6,892 nt of DNA from Georgfuchsia sp049276455 (GCA_049276455.1 JBASWL010000193.1:1-6892), one strand, 5' to 3'. Positions 1-5,928 are shown, numbered from the stretch's first letter. Notes: a model not told the origin generated them from the sequence alone. Numbers and translations are program-made.

Positions 1-726
1 GGCGACTATATTCTCAATGGGCAGAAGTGTTTCATCACGGCATGGGAAGAAGCTGCCCACGCCCTGGTGGTCGCGCGCACGTCGCCGGTTGATGCGGCCA
101 AACGTACTTCGGGCCTCACGCTGTTCATCGTCGACACCAAGGCGAAGGGTACCAGCTCGACCGAGATGGACCTCGCGGTTTATTTGCCGGAGAAGAACTA
201 CGTCGTCAATTTCGACGACGTGGCGGTGCCCGCCGAGAGCATTCTCGGCGCCGAAGGCCGTGGTATCGAGGCGCTGTTCGACTGCCTCAATCCCGAACGG
301 CTCCTTGTCGCGGCGATGAACCTGGGCATGGCCGACCATGTGCTCAATCGCGCCGTCGAGTATGCCAAGGTACGGGCGCCGTTCGATGCGCCGATCGGTT
401 CCTACCAGTCCGTGCAACATCCGATGGCGATTGCCAAGACGCGCATTGAAGCCGCGCGCGGCATGCTCTACAAGGCGGCGCAGAAATACGACGAAGGCAA
501 GAACATCGGACTGGAGGCGAACATGGTCAAGTATCTGTCTGCCGAAGCCTTCAAGTGTGCGGCCGACATTGCGGCGACTGCGTTCGGCGGTTCTTACGCG
601 GACCTGTCGCAGGACATCATCCCGTTCTACCTGATGGCCAAGTTGGTCGAGAACTCTCCGATCAACAACAACATCGTGTTGAGTTTCATCGCGCAACAGG
701 CGCTTGGCTTGCCCAAATCCTATTGA
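1..726 (+). CDS. Acyl-CoA dehydrogenase family protein, C-terminal part (5' end outside window)
   Basis: The frame is open from base 1 and ends in TGA at 724-726, giving 241 residues; the N-terminal domain lies upstream of the window. These FAD flavoproteins introduce a double bond next to the CoA thioester and pass electrons to ETF. Visible family landmarks are the middle beta-domain (KCFITAWEEAAHALVVART near residues 9-27), the FDDVAVPAESILGAEGRG segment that leads into the C-terminal helices, and the helical domain with R-x-PFDAPIGSYQSVQ (about 123-136) and AFGGSYADLSQ. The C-terminus is LGLPKSY. The usual Y-E-G-T motif that carries the catalytic glutamate in medium- and short-chain members is not present; the equivalent stretch reads LVENSPINNN (215-224). 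The protein may therefore be a divergent subfamily member or use a base elsewhere. The substrate cannot be told. The MmgE/PrpD gene follows after 99 bp and may be co-transcribed. Confidence 0.93.
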   Translation, partial: GDYILNGQKCFITAWEEAAHALVVARTSPVDAAKRTSGLTLFIVDTKAKGTSSTEMDLAVYLPEKNYVVNFDDVAVPAESILGAEGRGIEALFDCLNPERLLVAAMNLGMADHVLNRAVEYAKVRAPFDAPIGSYQSVQHPMAIAKTRIEAARGMLYKAAQKYDEGKNIGLEANMVKYLSAEAFKCAADIAATAFGGSYADLSQDIIPFYLMAKLVENSPINNNIVLSFIAQQALGLPKSY

Positions 727-811
727 CCGGAAAGGGAGCTAATGTAATAAGCATATTCCCATCACGGTGCCTGTCATGAACAACCCCCCCCGCTTTTAGG
801 AAGAAACCATC

Positions 812-818
812 AAAGGAG
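812..818 (+). promoter_or_regulatory. Ribosome binding site of the MmgE/PrpD gene
   Basis: AAAGGAG lies seven bases before the ATG at 826. It is a strong Shine-Dalgarno match and fixes that start rather than an internal one. Confidence 0.8.
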
Positions 819-825
819 ACGTCAA

Positions 826-2331
826 ATGGGTACGGTTTCCGAACTTGTCAAACCAGGTATCAATCCGCCCGTCGCTGCAATTGGTAAATCGCGGACGACC
901 GCGAGACTGGCGCAGTTCATTGCCGAGACGCGCTACGAAGATATTCCGGCAGAGGTGATCCATGCGACCAAGCGCATGATCCTCGACGAAATCATCGTCG
1001 CCGCAGCCGCCTTCGATACGCCGATGGGCAAGGCGTTACTGCAGCTCAAAGCTAGCCTCGGCGGCATGCCGGAGGCGACGGTTGTGGTCGATGGCCGCAA
1101 GCTGCCTGCGCAAAGCGCGGCGTATATCAATGCCCAGCTCGCCAATCTGCTCGATGCCGACGAGACGATGCTCAACAGGATGCACACGGTGTCCGCGAGT
1201 GTCATGACGGCGTTGGCCTTGGCGGAACGGGCCGGGGCGAACGGCAAGGATTTGATTGCGGCGATTGCGACCGGATATGACATCTCTGCCCGGGTCGGCA
1301 TGTCGTTGCGGCAGTTCGTGCCGGACGGCAAGGGCGGGCAGGTCTTCTCTCGCTTGTATGGTTTCAGCTGGATGACGTTCGGCGCTGCGGCAACCGCGGG
1401 ACGCCTGCTGGGCCTGGACCAGGCGCAGATGGCGCGCACGATCGGCCAAGCCTACGCGACCACGCCGGTTTATTTCGACCAGATGAAGAACAAGCAAGTG
1501 CTGCTATCCGACGGCGGACGCGCGAGCTGGCACAAGTATCAGATGTCTGGCGCGATGGCGGAGGCGGGCATCAACGCCGCGCAGCTGTGCTCCTATGGCT
1601 GGATCGCGCAGTCGGATGTGCTCGACGAGGGCAGCGAATTCTGGCTGTCGTTTGCCGCGCCGGGTTGCGATTGGAATGCCATGTACGGCGGCCTGGGTGA
1701 AAAATGGTATATCGCCGAGTCGGCGATCAAGCCTTATCCATTTTGCCGCTTCGCCCATCAGTCCTTGGATATCTTCACCAAGATCGTCAGCGACGAGAAG
1801 CTGGCGGCGGACGAGATCGAAGATGTGCTGCTGCGCATTCCTCCCCATCAACTCAGCGAAACGCTGGCGAAGACCCGCTTTGCGGACGAAGGGCTGAAGC
1901 TGATGGGCAGTCATCCGACCGCGCTGGCTCTGATTGCGCTGGGCATTCCGCCCGGTCCCAAATGGTTCAATGCCGACCTCAGCAGCGAACGAGTGCGCAG
2001 TTTCGCCCGCAAAGTCCGCCATGAGGTCAATGCTGAATGGGGGCCGCTGCTGGCCGAGCAGATGGAAAAAGAGGGCGTCCTGCGCTACATTCCTACGGAG
2101 GTCATTGTCCGCACGCGTTCCGGCGCCGAATATCGCGGCTTTGCGCAATCCGCCCATGGCGATCCATGGGCGGCGGGCTTCGAAATGACGGATGCCGAGC
2201 TTGGCGACAAGGCGCGGGGCTATCTGGACGGCATTCTGCCGGCAGCCAAGATCGATGCGCTGATTACGGCGGTATTTGATCTCGACAAAGCGTCGGATGT
2301 ACGGGCTGTAGCGCATGCCATGTCGCGCTGA
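826..2331 (+). CDS. MmgE/PrpD family protein (2-methylcitrate dehydratase / cis-aconitate decarboxylase superfamily)
   Basis: A 501-residue cytosolic protein, about the usual length for the family, whose known members dehydrate 2-methylcitrate (PrpD, MmgE), decarboxylate cis-aconitate (CAD/ACOD1) or epimerise iminodisuccinate. The first 25 or so residues precede the conserved start of the fold (TTARLAQFIAETRYEDIP). The family signature D-x3-T-x5-H is visible as D110, T114 and H120 in NLLDADETMLNRMH, followed by the expected helix SASVMTALALAERAGANGKDL. A conserved lysine appears at K237 (HKYQMSGAMAEAG), and the IKPYPFCRFAH segment gives K302 and H311. The histidine of the usual F-H-P motif before the Gly-Ala-Ala-Ala helix is not conserved: the aligned stretch reads VFSRLYGFSW (R176), so the substrate may differ from methylcitrate and cis-aconitate. 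Proximity to an acyl-CoA dehydrogenase recalls mmgC-mmgE of Bacillus, but no citrate synthase is seen, so methylcitrate cycling is not supported. Confidence 0.92.
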   Translation: MGTVSELVKPGINPPVAAIGKSRTTARLAQFIAETRYEDIPAEVIHATKRMILDEIIVAAAAFDTPMGKALLQLKASLGGMPEATVVVDGRKLPAQSAAYINAQLANLLDADETMLNRMHTVSASVMTALALAERAGANGKDLIAAIATGYDISARVGMSLRQFVPDGKGGQVFSRLYGFSWMTFGAAATAGRLLGLDQAQMARTIGQAYATTPVYFDQMKNKQVLLSDGGRASWHKYQMSGAMAEAGINAAQLCSYGWIAQSDVLDEGSEFWLSFAAPGCDWNAMYGGLGEKWYIAESAIKPYPFCRFAHQSLDIFTKIVSDEKLAADEIEDVLLRIPPHQLSETLAKTRFADEGLKLMGSHPTALALIALGIPPGPKWFNADLSSERVRSFARKVRHEVNAEWGPLLAEQMEKEGVLRYIPTEVIVRTRSGAEYRGFAQSAHGDPWAAGFEMTDAELGDKARGYLDGILPAAKIDALITAVFDLDKASDVRAVAHAMSR

Positions 2332-2420
2332 AACAGGTTGCGAATTGGATCGTTCCCTGCGATGGGCTGCGGATGATAGCCCTGTCTTGGGTTGTGCAAC
2401 ACATTCATAGGAAATAGCGC

Positions 2421-2504
2421 ATGTCTTTATCGATCGACGGCAAGATTGCTTTGCTTACCTGCAACTCAAAATCCTCACCTCAATGCTCCCTGTCATTTGA
2501 TTGA
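2421..2504 (+). pseudogene. 5' remnant of a short-chain dehydrogenase/reductase gene
   Basis: An ATG opens a 27-codon frame whose first 13 residues, MSLSIDGKIALLT, match the start of the intact SDR at 3812 (MSLSIEGKVALVT). In DNA, 33 of 39 bases agree. Weaker likeness continues to about codon 17 (CNSKS against GASRG), where the first glycine of the TGxxxGIG nucleotide-binding motif has become cysteine. After that the frame is unrelated and stops at 2502-2504. The bases before the ATG are also related: TTCATAG followed by an A-rich stretch occurs at 2404-2410 and 3794-3800. The differences from the intact gene are silent or conservative, as expected for a paralog that was once functional and not a fresh copy. 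It is too short to be an enzyme, though the start could still be translated. Confidence 0.8.
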
Positions 2505-2506
2505 CA
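2491..2506. promoter_or_regulatory. Inverted repeat TGTCA-N6-TGACA, possible operator upstream of the iron-sulfur gene
   Basis: The perfect 5-bp arms separated by six bases have the geometry of Crp/Fnr-family sites (TGTGA-N6-TCACA, TTGAT-N4-ATCAA). The site lies 55 bases before the ATG at 2562. The right arm overlaps TTGACA (2501-2506), a perfect -35 hexamer, but I see no good -10 hexamer at the standard distance. The element is real as sequence; regulator binding is inference. Confidence 0.35.
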
Positions 2507-2561
2507 TGGGAAATGATCCACACTCAGTGCACAATATCCTGAATAGAAAGGCGACACATTT

Positions 2562-3671
2562 ATGGCCAATAGAATTTACTCGCAACTAAGAGAAAAGATA
2601 GATACCTACTCTTTCGGTTTTCCCGCGACTTCATCGGGCGTGGAAATAGAGCTCCTCCAGAAGTTGTTTACTCCGGATGAGGCCGAGGTGGGAGTGAATC
2701 TCGGCATGAAACCGGAGCCGGTTGAAGTGATAGCGGCGCGCATGAACCGGGATCCAAAAGAGTTGGCCGGGGTTCTCGCCGGAATGGTCCGGAAAGGCAC
2801 GGTATTCAACAGCGTATCGCGGCAAGGAGAGACCCGTTATCACGGGGCGCCGTACATGCATGGGCTTGCGGAAAACTCCGCAGGGAATATGGATCCGGAG
2901 CTTGCAAAGCTGTTTGAGCGGTATCAGGAAGAATCCGATGGCTTCCTGCAATACTTTGGGGCGCTGCCATTGCAGTCCTTTGTTCGATTCGTTCCGGTAG
3001 GTGAGGCATTGGATTCCGAATTGAATGTGGCTCCTTACAACCAGATCGAAGAGTTGCTCAAGTCAAAGAAGACGATCGCGGCGATACCTTGCTACTGCAG
3101 GGACCACAAGAAGGTCCTTGGCGGCAATTGCCAATTGTCCTCCAAGGATGCGTGTTTTGTCTTTGATTGGCTTGCGGATTATTCGGTTGAACGAGGGCAG
3201 GCGCGCTATCTCAGTCTCGAAGAGGCTCTTGAAACCCAGCGAGGCTTTGAAGAGGCCGGTCTGGTGAACATGCCGAGCAATGTGGAATCTGCTCTTGCCT
3301 TGTGTCATTGCTGCGGAGATTGTTGCACCATCTTCCGCGCAATAAAAACGCATCCGAAGCCCGCGGAAGCAGTCGTGAGCGATTTCTATGCGGAAGTCGG
3401 CCAAAACGAGTGCAACGCCTGTGAGGCCTGCATTGAATACTGCCCCATGGATGCCATAAGCAACGACGATATAGCGGATGGTACTGTTGCAATCAACCTG
3501 GATCGTTGCATTGGCTGCGGTGTATGTATTTCAAGATGCTCCGTGGAGGCACTGAAGCTGCGGGAGAAGCCCGAGGACCTGAAGAAACGAAAACCTCTCC
3601 ATGCCAAGGAGTTTCTTGCCGATTTGTCTCAGCACCGACAAATCAATGCCAGCTCGATTCCCAAGGGATGA
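2562..3671 (+). CDS. Multi-cluster 4Fe-4S protein with N-terminal helix-turn-helix-like region
   Basis: A 369-residue soluble protein with no signal peptide or membrane segment. The C-terminal part is a two-cluster ferredoxin domain: C284-x2-C287-x2-C290-x3-C294-P and C316-x2-C319-x2-C322-x3-C326, the second motif ending in Ser where Pro is usual. Before it lie two further cysteine groups, C177-Y-C179 with C190 and C198, and the dense cluster CHCCGDCC at 248-255, which could bind another cluster or metal. The N-terminal 100 residues (FPATSSGVEIELLQKLFT..., then EVIAARMNRDPKELAGVLAGMVRKG) look like a winged-helix fold. The whole layout is that of a widespread but poorly characterised anaerobe-associated ferredoxin-like family, known from memory rather than a search. 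The role is presumably electron transfer; the partner is unknown. The start is supported by AAAGG at 2547-2551. GC is lower (roughly 50-52 percent in sampled lines) than in the flanking catabolic genes (about 60), and the gene lies between two copies of an SDR start, so it probably arrived by transfer. Confidence 0.9.
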   Translation: MANRIYSQLREKIDTYSFGFPATSSGVEIELLQKLFTPDEAEVGVNLGMKPEPVEVIAARMNRDPKELAGVLAGMVRKGTVFNSVSRQGETRYHGAPYMHGLAENSAGNMDPELAKLFERYQEESDGFLQYFGALPLQSFVRFVPVGEALDSELNVAPYNQIEELLKSKKTIAAIPCYCRDHKKVLGGNCQLSSKDACFVFDWLADYSVERGQARYLSLEEALETQRGFEEAGLVNMPSNVESALALCHCCGDCCTIFRAIKTHPKPAEAVVSDFYAEVGQNECNACEACIEYCPMDAISNDDIADGTVAINLDRCIGCGVCISRCSVEALKLREKPEDLKKRKPLHAKEFLADLSQHRQINASSIPKG

Positions 3672-3811
3672 CCAATTATTGTTAGCCCCACCGGGCGTCA
3701 TTTGCCGCATCGTTTCATCCCCTGTGATGCGAACTCCTTGTTCGAGTTGATGGCAAGGAAATCGCTCACAGCGTCGTCCACTTGTTCAGTGTTTTCATAG
3801 AAAGATACGTC

Positions 3812-4576
3812 ATGTCATTATCGATTGAAGGTAAGGTTGCTTTGGTTACCGGTGCGTCACGCGGTATCGGACGGGCTATTGCCCTCAGGCTCGCGCGTGC
3901 CGGCGCCCTTGTCATCGTGCATTACGGACAGCGGAAGGAGGGCGCGCAGGAAACCGTACGCACAATCGAAACTGCGGGCGGGCGGGCTTTTGCCATCGGC
4001 GCCGACTTGACGCGGACGGCGGAGGTCGACGCGCTCTTTGCCCGGATCGACAGCGAACTTGCGGCACGCGGGGCAGAGAAGCTCGACATACTCGTCAATA
4101 ATGCCGGAATCGGCGGGGGAGGATCGCTAGCCCAAGTCACGGAGGAGATGCTTGACCGCCTTATCGCGACCAACGTCAAAGGGACTTTTCTCGTCACCCA
4201 GCGCGCGGCGCCGCGTCTGCGCGACGGCGGGCGGATCATCAACATCTCGTCAATGGTCGGGCTTGCCGCCTACCCTGGCTCAATCGCCTATGCCTTGACC
4301 AAGGCGGCGGTGAATTCCTTCACGCGCTCGCTCGCCGTTGAGATGGGTGGGCGCGGAATCACCGTGAACGCAGTTGCGCCCGGCGCAACCAACACCGACT
4401 TCATTGGCAAACTGATGAGCGATCCGGACAAGGTCGCGTTTTACGCCAGAGCTGCGGCCCTCGGACGAATCGGGGAGCCCAATGACATCGCCGAAGTCGT
4501 GGCCTTCCTCGCCGCGCCCGAAGGCGGGTGGATTACCGGCCAAGTGGTCGAGGCGAGCGGCGGCATGCATCTTTGA
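3812..4576 (+). CDS. Short-chain dehydrogenase/reductase (SDR), classical type, FabG-like
   Basis: A 254-residue NAD(P)(H)-dependent oxidoreductase of usual classical SDR length. It has the Rossmann glycine motif TGASRGIG (13-20), D65 for adenine contact, NNAG (96-99), and the full catalytic tetrad N121, S147, Y160 and K164 (YALTK). PGATNTD follows the active site, and the C-terminus ends ITGQVVEASGGMHL. Such enzymes interconvert hydroxyl and keto groups, often on beta-hydroxyacyl-CoA or alicyclic substrates; the substrate here is not determinable. A longer reading frame reaches back to a TTG at 3782, but I chose ATG 3812 because family similarity begins there and the 5' remnant at 2421 begins with the same residues. 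The ribosome binding site is weak (AGAAAGA). No terminator follows the stop; the strong one lies after the SDR 3' remnant 1.1 kb downstream. With the acyl-CoA dehydrogenase and MmgE/PrpD genes it fits a beta-oxidation-like route. Confidence 0.94.
   Translation: MSLSIEGKVALVTGASRGIGRAIALRLARAGALVIVHYGQRKEGAQETVRTIETAGGRAFAIGADLTRTAEVDALFARIDSELAARGAEKLDILVNNAGIGGGGSLAQVTEEMLDRLIATNVKGTFLVTQRAAPRLRDGGRIINISSMVGLAAYPGSIAYALTKAAVNSFTRSLAVEMGGRGITVNAVAPGATNTDFIGKLMSDPDKVAFYARAAALGRIGEPNDIAEVVAFLAAPEGGWITGQVVEASGGMHL
4516..4576 (+). repeat. 61-bp direct repeat, copy 1 (3' end of intact SDR gene)
   Basis: This stretch recurs at 5600-5660 with 59 of 61 bases identical and in the same orientation. 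Both differences (ggc/gga and agc/agt) are silent. The two copies bracket the azoreductase-like gene, so recombination between them would remove about 1.08 kb including that gene while restoring an intact SDR end directly before the terminator. Confidence 0.95.
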
Positions 4577-4645
4577 TGCAAAGGTCAGCGAGCAACGCGC
4601 GATTAGCTGGGAAGGGGATTCGCGACCGGTTGCAGGTTAAACATG

Positions 4646-4678
4646 CTTGACCACTTGCATGCGCAAATGCATATCAAG
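4646..4678. promoter_or_regulatory. Nested dyad upstream of the azoreductase-like gene, possible operator
   Basis: Outer arms CTTGA (4646-4650) and TCAAG (4674-4678) enclose inner arms TGCAT (4656-4660) and ATGCA (4667-4671). The spacing between arms is unequal on the two sides (5 and 2 bases), so the dyad is imperfect. It sits in the 219-bp gap before the flavoprotein gene, where the base composition turns AT-rich. A regulator site or a weak hairpin are both possible; nothing proves either. Confidence 0.25.
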
Positions 4679-4795
4679 ATAGTTGAAATAATGCCGCTCG
4701 GGCTCGTCCCGGACATTTGTTGGAATCTGTCTTGAGATACACTCTGGTTTCGTCGATTTTGTTCATTTAAAACATTATTTTGGAGATTTTTTATT

Positions 4796-5419
4796 GTGTT
4801 AACTCTTCTTTACATTAATAGCAGTGCCCGCAAGGCGAGTTCCGTTTCCCGTGCGTTGAGTTCCGAGTTCGTTCAAGGCTGGAAGCGTGCCAATCCCACC
4901 GGTAAGGTGATTGAGCGCGACTTGACCGCGACGCCGCTTCCTCACCTTGATGATGCTTTCGTCGAAGCTTCGTATACTCCGGCGGAGGCGCGTACGCCAA
5001 AGCAGGTAAAAGTCCTCGAGCTTTCCGACCAATTAATTGACGAGTTGCTGGCGGCCGATATCGTGGTCATGGCGTCGCCCATGTATAACTTTTCGGTTTC
5101 CTCGGTACTCAAGGCGTGGATCGACCATGTGCTGCGACCGGGCCGTACTTTTTCGTACGATGACAGCGGGGCAATCGGACTCGTGTCCGACAGGCGAGTG
5201 ATCGTGTTCACCGCCCGCGGCGGATTTTTTAGCCAGGGCGAAGGCAAGAGCCTGGATTTCCAGGAAACCTACCTGCGCGGGATGTTCGGCTTCGTCGGCA
5301 TTAGCCAGGTGGAGTTCATGCACACCGAAGGACTTTCGTATAACCAGGATGCGGCGGCGAAGGCAATTGAGGCTACCCGTGCTTCCATTCCTGGTCTCAT
5401 CAATTTTAAGTACGCCTAA
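4796..5419 (+). CDS. azoR: FMN-dependent NADH-azoreductase-like flavoprotein (AzoR/AcpD family)
   Basis: A 207-residue flavodoxin-like protein, matching the roughly 200 residues of AzoR. The N-terminal strand and phosphate loop INSSARKASSVSR (7-19) bind the FMN phosphate in this family. SPMYNFSVSSVLKAWIDHVL (94 on) is the conserved MYNF segment at the isoalloxazine ring, and TARGGFF (139-145) corresponds to the SRGG segment of E. coli AzoR. Members are homodimeric cytosolic enzymes that reduce quinones and azo compounds with two electrons from NAD(P)H; the physiological substrate is often a quinone or electrophile. The start is GTG, supported by TGGAG at 4781-4785 and by homology beginning at residue 2. 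A long AT-rich leader suggests its own promoter. The gene lies between the two copies of the 61-bp SDR 3' repeat, which indicates insertion as a unit. The family assignment is firm; the symbol is by homology only. Confidence 0.88.
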   Translation: MLTLLYINSSARKASSVSRALSSEFVQGWKRANPTGKVIERDLTATPLPHLDDAFVEASYTPAEARTPKQVKVLELSDQLIDELLAADIVVMASPMYNFSVSSVLKAWIDHVLRPGRTFSYDDSGAIGLVSDRRVIVFTARGGFFSQGEGKSLDFQETYLRGMFGFVGISQVEFMHTEGLSYNQDAAAKAIEATRASIPGLINFKYA

Positions 5420-5484
5420 CAAAATGAAGCTATCTGTGGCGAGAATTTCGTGAACAGAGCGATTCGCTTCTCAAACTGACCAGC

Positions 5485-5502
5485 ATATCGAGATAACGAT
5501 AT
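5485..5502. repeat. Short inverted repeat ATATCG-N6-CGATAT
   Basis: Perfect 6-bp arms with the loop AGATAA lie 65 bases after the flavoprotein stop codon. The right arm belongs to the self-complementary ACGATATCGT. The stem is AT-rich and has no T tract after it, so it is a poor terminator. A protein-binding site is conceivable. Nothing else is recognisable between 5420 and 5599. Confidence 0.3.
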
Positions 5503-5599
5503 CGTGCTTTAGCGCTGTGAAATACTAATTGTCGCAAGATTAACGTGATTGCACCGTTACCGGAGTAGAAAGCAGGGCAATCGCATCAAACCGAGTGAA

Positions 5600-5660
5600 G
5601 CCCGAAGGCGGGTGGATTACCGGACAAGTGGTCGAGGCGAGTGGCGGCATGCATCTTTGA
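5600..5660 (+). pseudogene. 3' remnant of a short-chain dehydrogenase/reductase gene (61-bp repeat, copy 2)
   Basis: In frame from 5601 the codons give PEGGWITGQVVEASGGMHL followed by TGA at 5658-5660, identical in protein to the last 19 residues of the intact SDR. The DNA match to 4516-4576 starts abruptly at 5600 and ends at the stop codon, with two silent third-position differences. The catalytic and cofactor parts are absent, so no enzyme can be made. The terminator at 5664-5702 directly follows, which suggests that this is the original end of an ancestral SDR gene at this locus. Confidence 0.9.
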
Positions 5661-5663
5661 CGC

Positions 5664-5702
5664 TGTGGCTGGAACTGATGACCAGTTCCAGCCACATTCT
5701 TT
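5664..5702 (+). terminator. Intrinsic (rho-independent) terminator after the SDR remnant
   Basis: A perfect 14-bp stem, TGTGGCTGGAACTG (5664-5677) with CAGTTCCAGCCACA (5683-5696), has a 5-base loop and is followed by TTCTTT. It begins four bases after the remnant's stop codon. It would stop transcription coming from the SDR and flavoprotein genes and insulate thiC. The dyad is symmetrical, but the T tract lies on the + side only. Confidence 0.88.
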
Positions 5703-5750
5703 GGGCCCTGGTTCGGGACCTGCTTCGGGATTGCCGGTTGAATAGCGTGT

Positions 5751-5793
5751 CGCCCGGGCCCTGAATCGGGCCGGGCGGGTTGTTGCTACCCGC
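5751..5793 (+). promoter_or_regulatory. Two overlapping GC-rich hairpins in the region upstream of thiC
   Basis: Hairpin A pairs 5751-5761 with 5768-5777 (10 base pairs with one bulged G, loop TGAATC). Hairpin B pairs GCGGGT (5775-5780) with ACCCGC (5788-5793) around the loop TGTTGCT. The two share bases 5775-5777, so they cannot both form fully. Hairpin A followed by TTGTTGCT could act as a second, weaker terminator. An attenuation-like role for thiC is possible but only if the thiC promoter lies upstream of it. Confidence 0.4.
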
Positions 5794-5911
5794 GGGGTTT
5801 GGATATGGGAGTTCGCTTGTTTATTCCGGGCAGCCACGGAACGTTGCCATAAATTACGCCGTTGAGCTTGCATCGGGCGACCCTTTCCAGTAGCTTGGAC
5901 ACCCCCATTAA

Positions 5912-5928
5912 GACCAGAAACACTGGTC
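5912..5928 (+). other. Small hairpin just before the thiC ribosome binding site
   Basis: GACCAG (5912-5917) and CTGGTC (5923-5928) form a perfect 6-bp stem with the loop AAACA. It ends about nine bases before the AGGAA ribosome binding site (5938-5942). It could affect translation or be an operator; the evidence is only the symmetry. Confidence 0.3.

Noticed and set aside
784..791. Run of eight C in the gap before the MmgE/PrpD gene, as a phase-variation tract
   Set aside because: It is short, lies outside any reading frame and upstream of the ribosome binding site; no promoter is placed so that its length would matter.
1504..2316. A 270-codon open frame on the - strand inside the MmgE/PrpD gene
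   Set aside because: It lies wholly antisense to a clear family gene, and its protein has no recognisable motif; long antisense frames are common in GC-rich coding DNA.
2364..2382. GGGCT/AGCCC hairpin as a terminator of the MmgE/PrpD gene
   Set aside because: Only five base pairs with a nine-base loop, and no T tract.
3706..3731. CGCATC/GATGCG inverted repeat after the iron-sulfur gene as a terminator
   Set aside because: Six base pairs with a 14-base loop and no T tract; likely chance.
3782..3811. TTG-started N-terminal extension of ten residues on the SDR
   Set aside because: SDR similarity begins at ATG 3812, and the remnant at 2421 begins with the same residues.
5549..5764. A 71-codon + strand frame across the SDR remnant and the terminator
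   Set aside because: It reads the SDR tail out of frame and runs through the terminator hairpin; no ribosome binding site or motif was seen.
5868..5896. TTGCAT and TAGCTT with 17-base spacing as a thiC promoter
   Set aside because: Each hexamer matches the consensus at only about half its positions.
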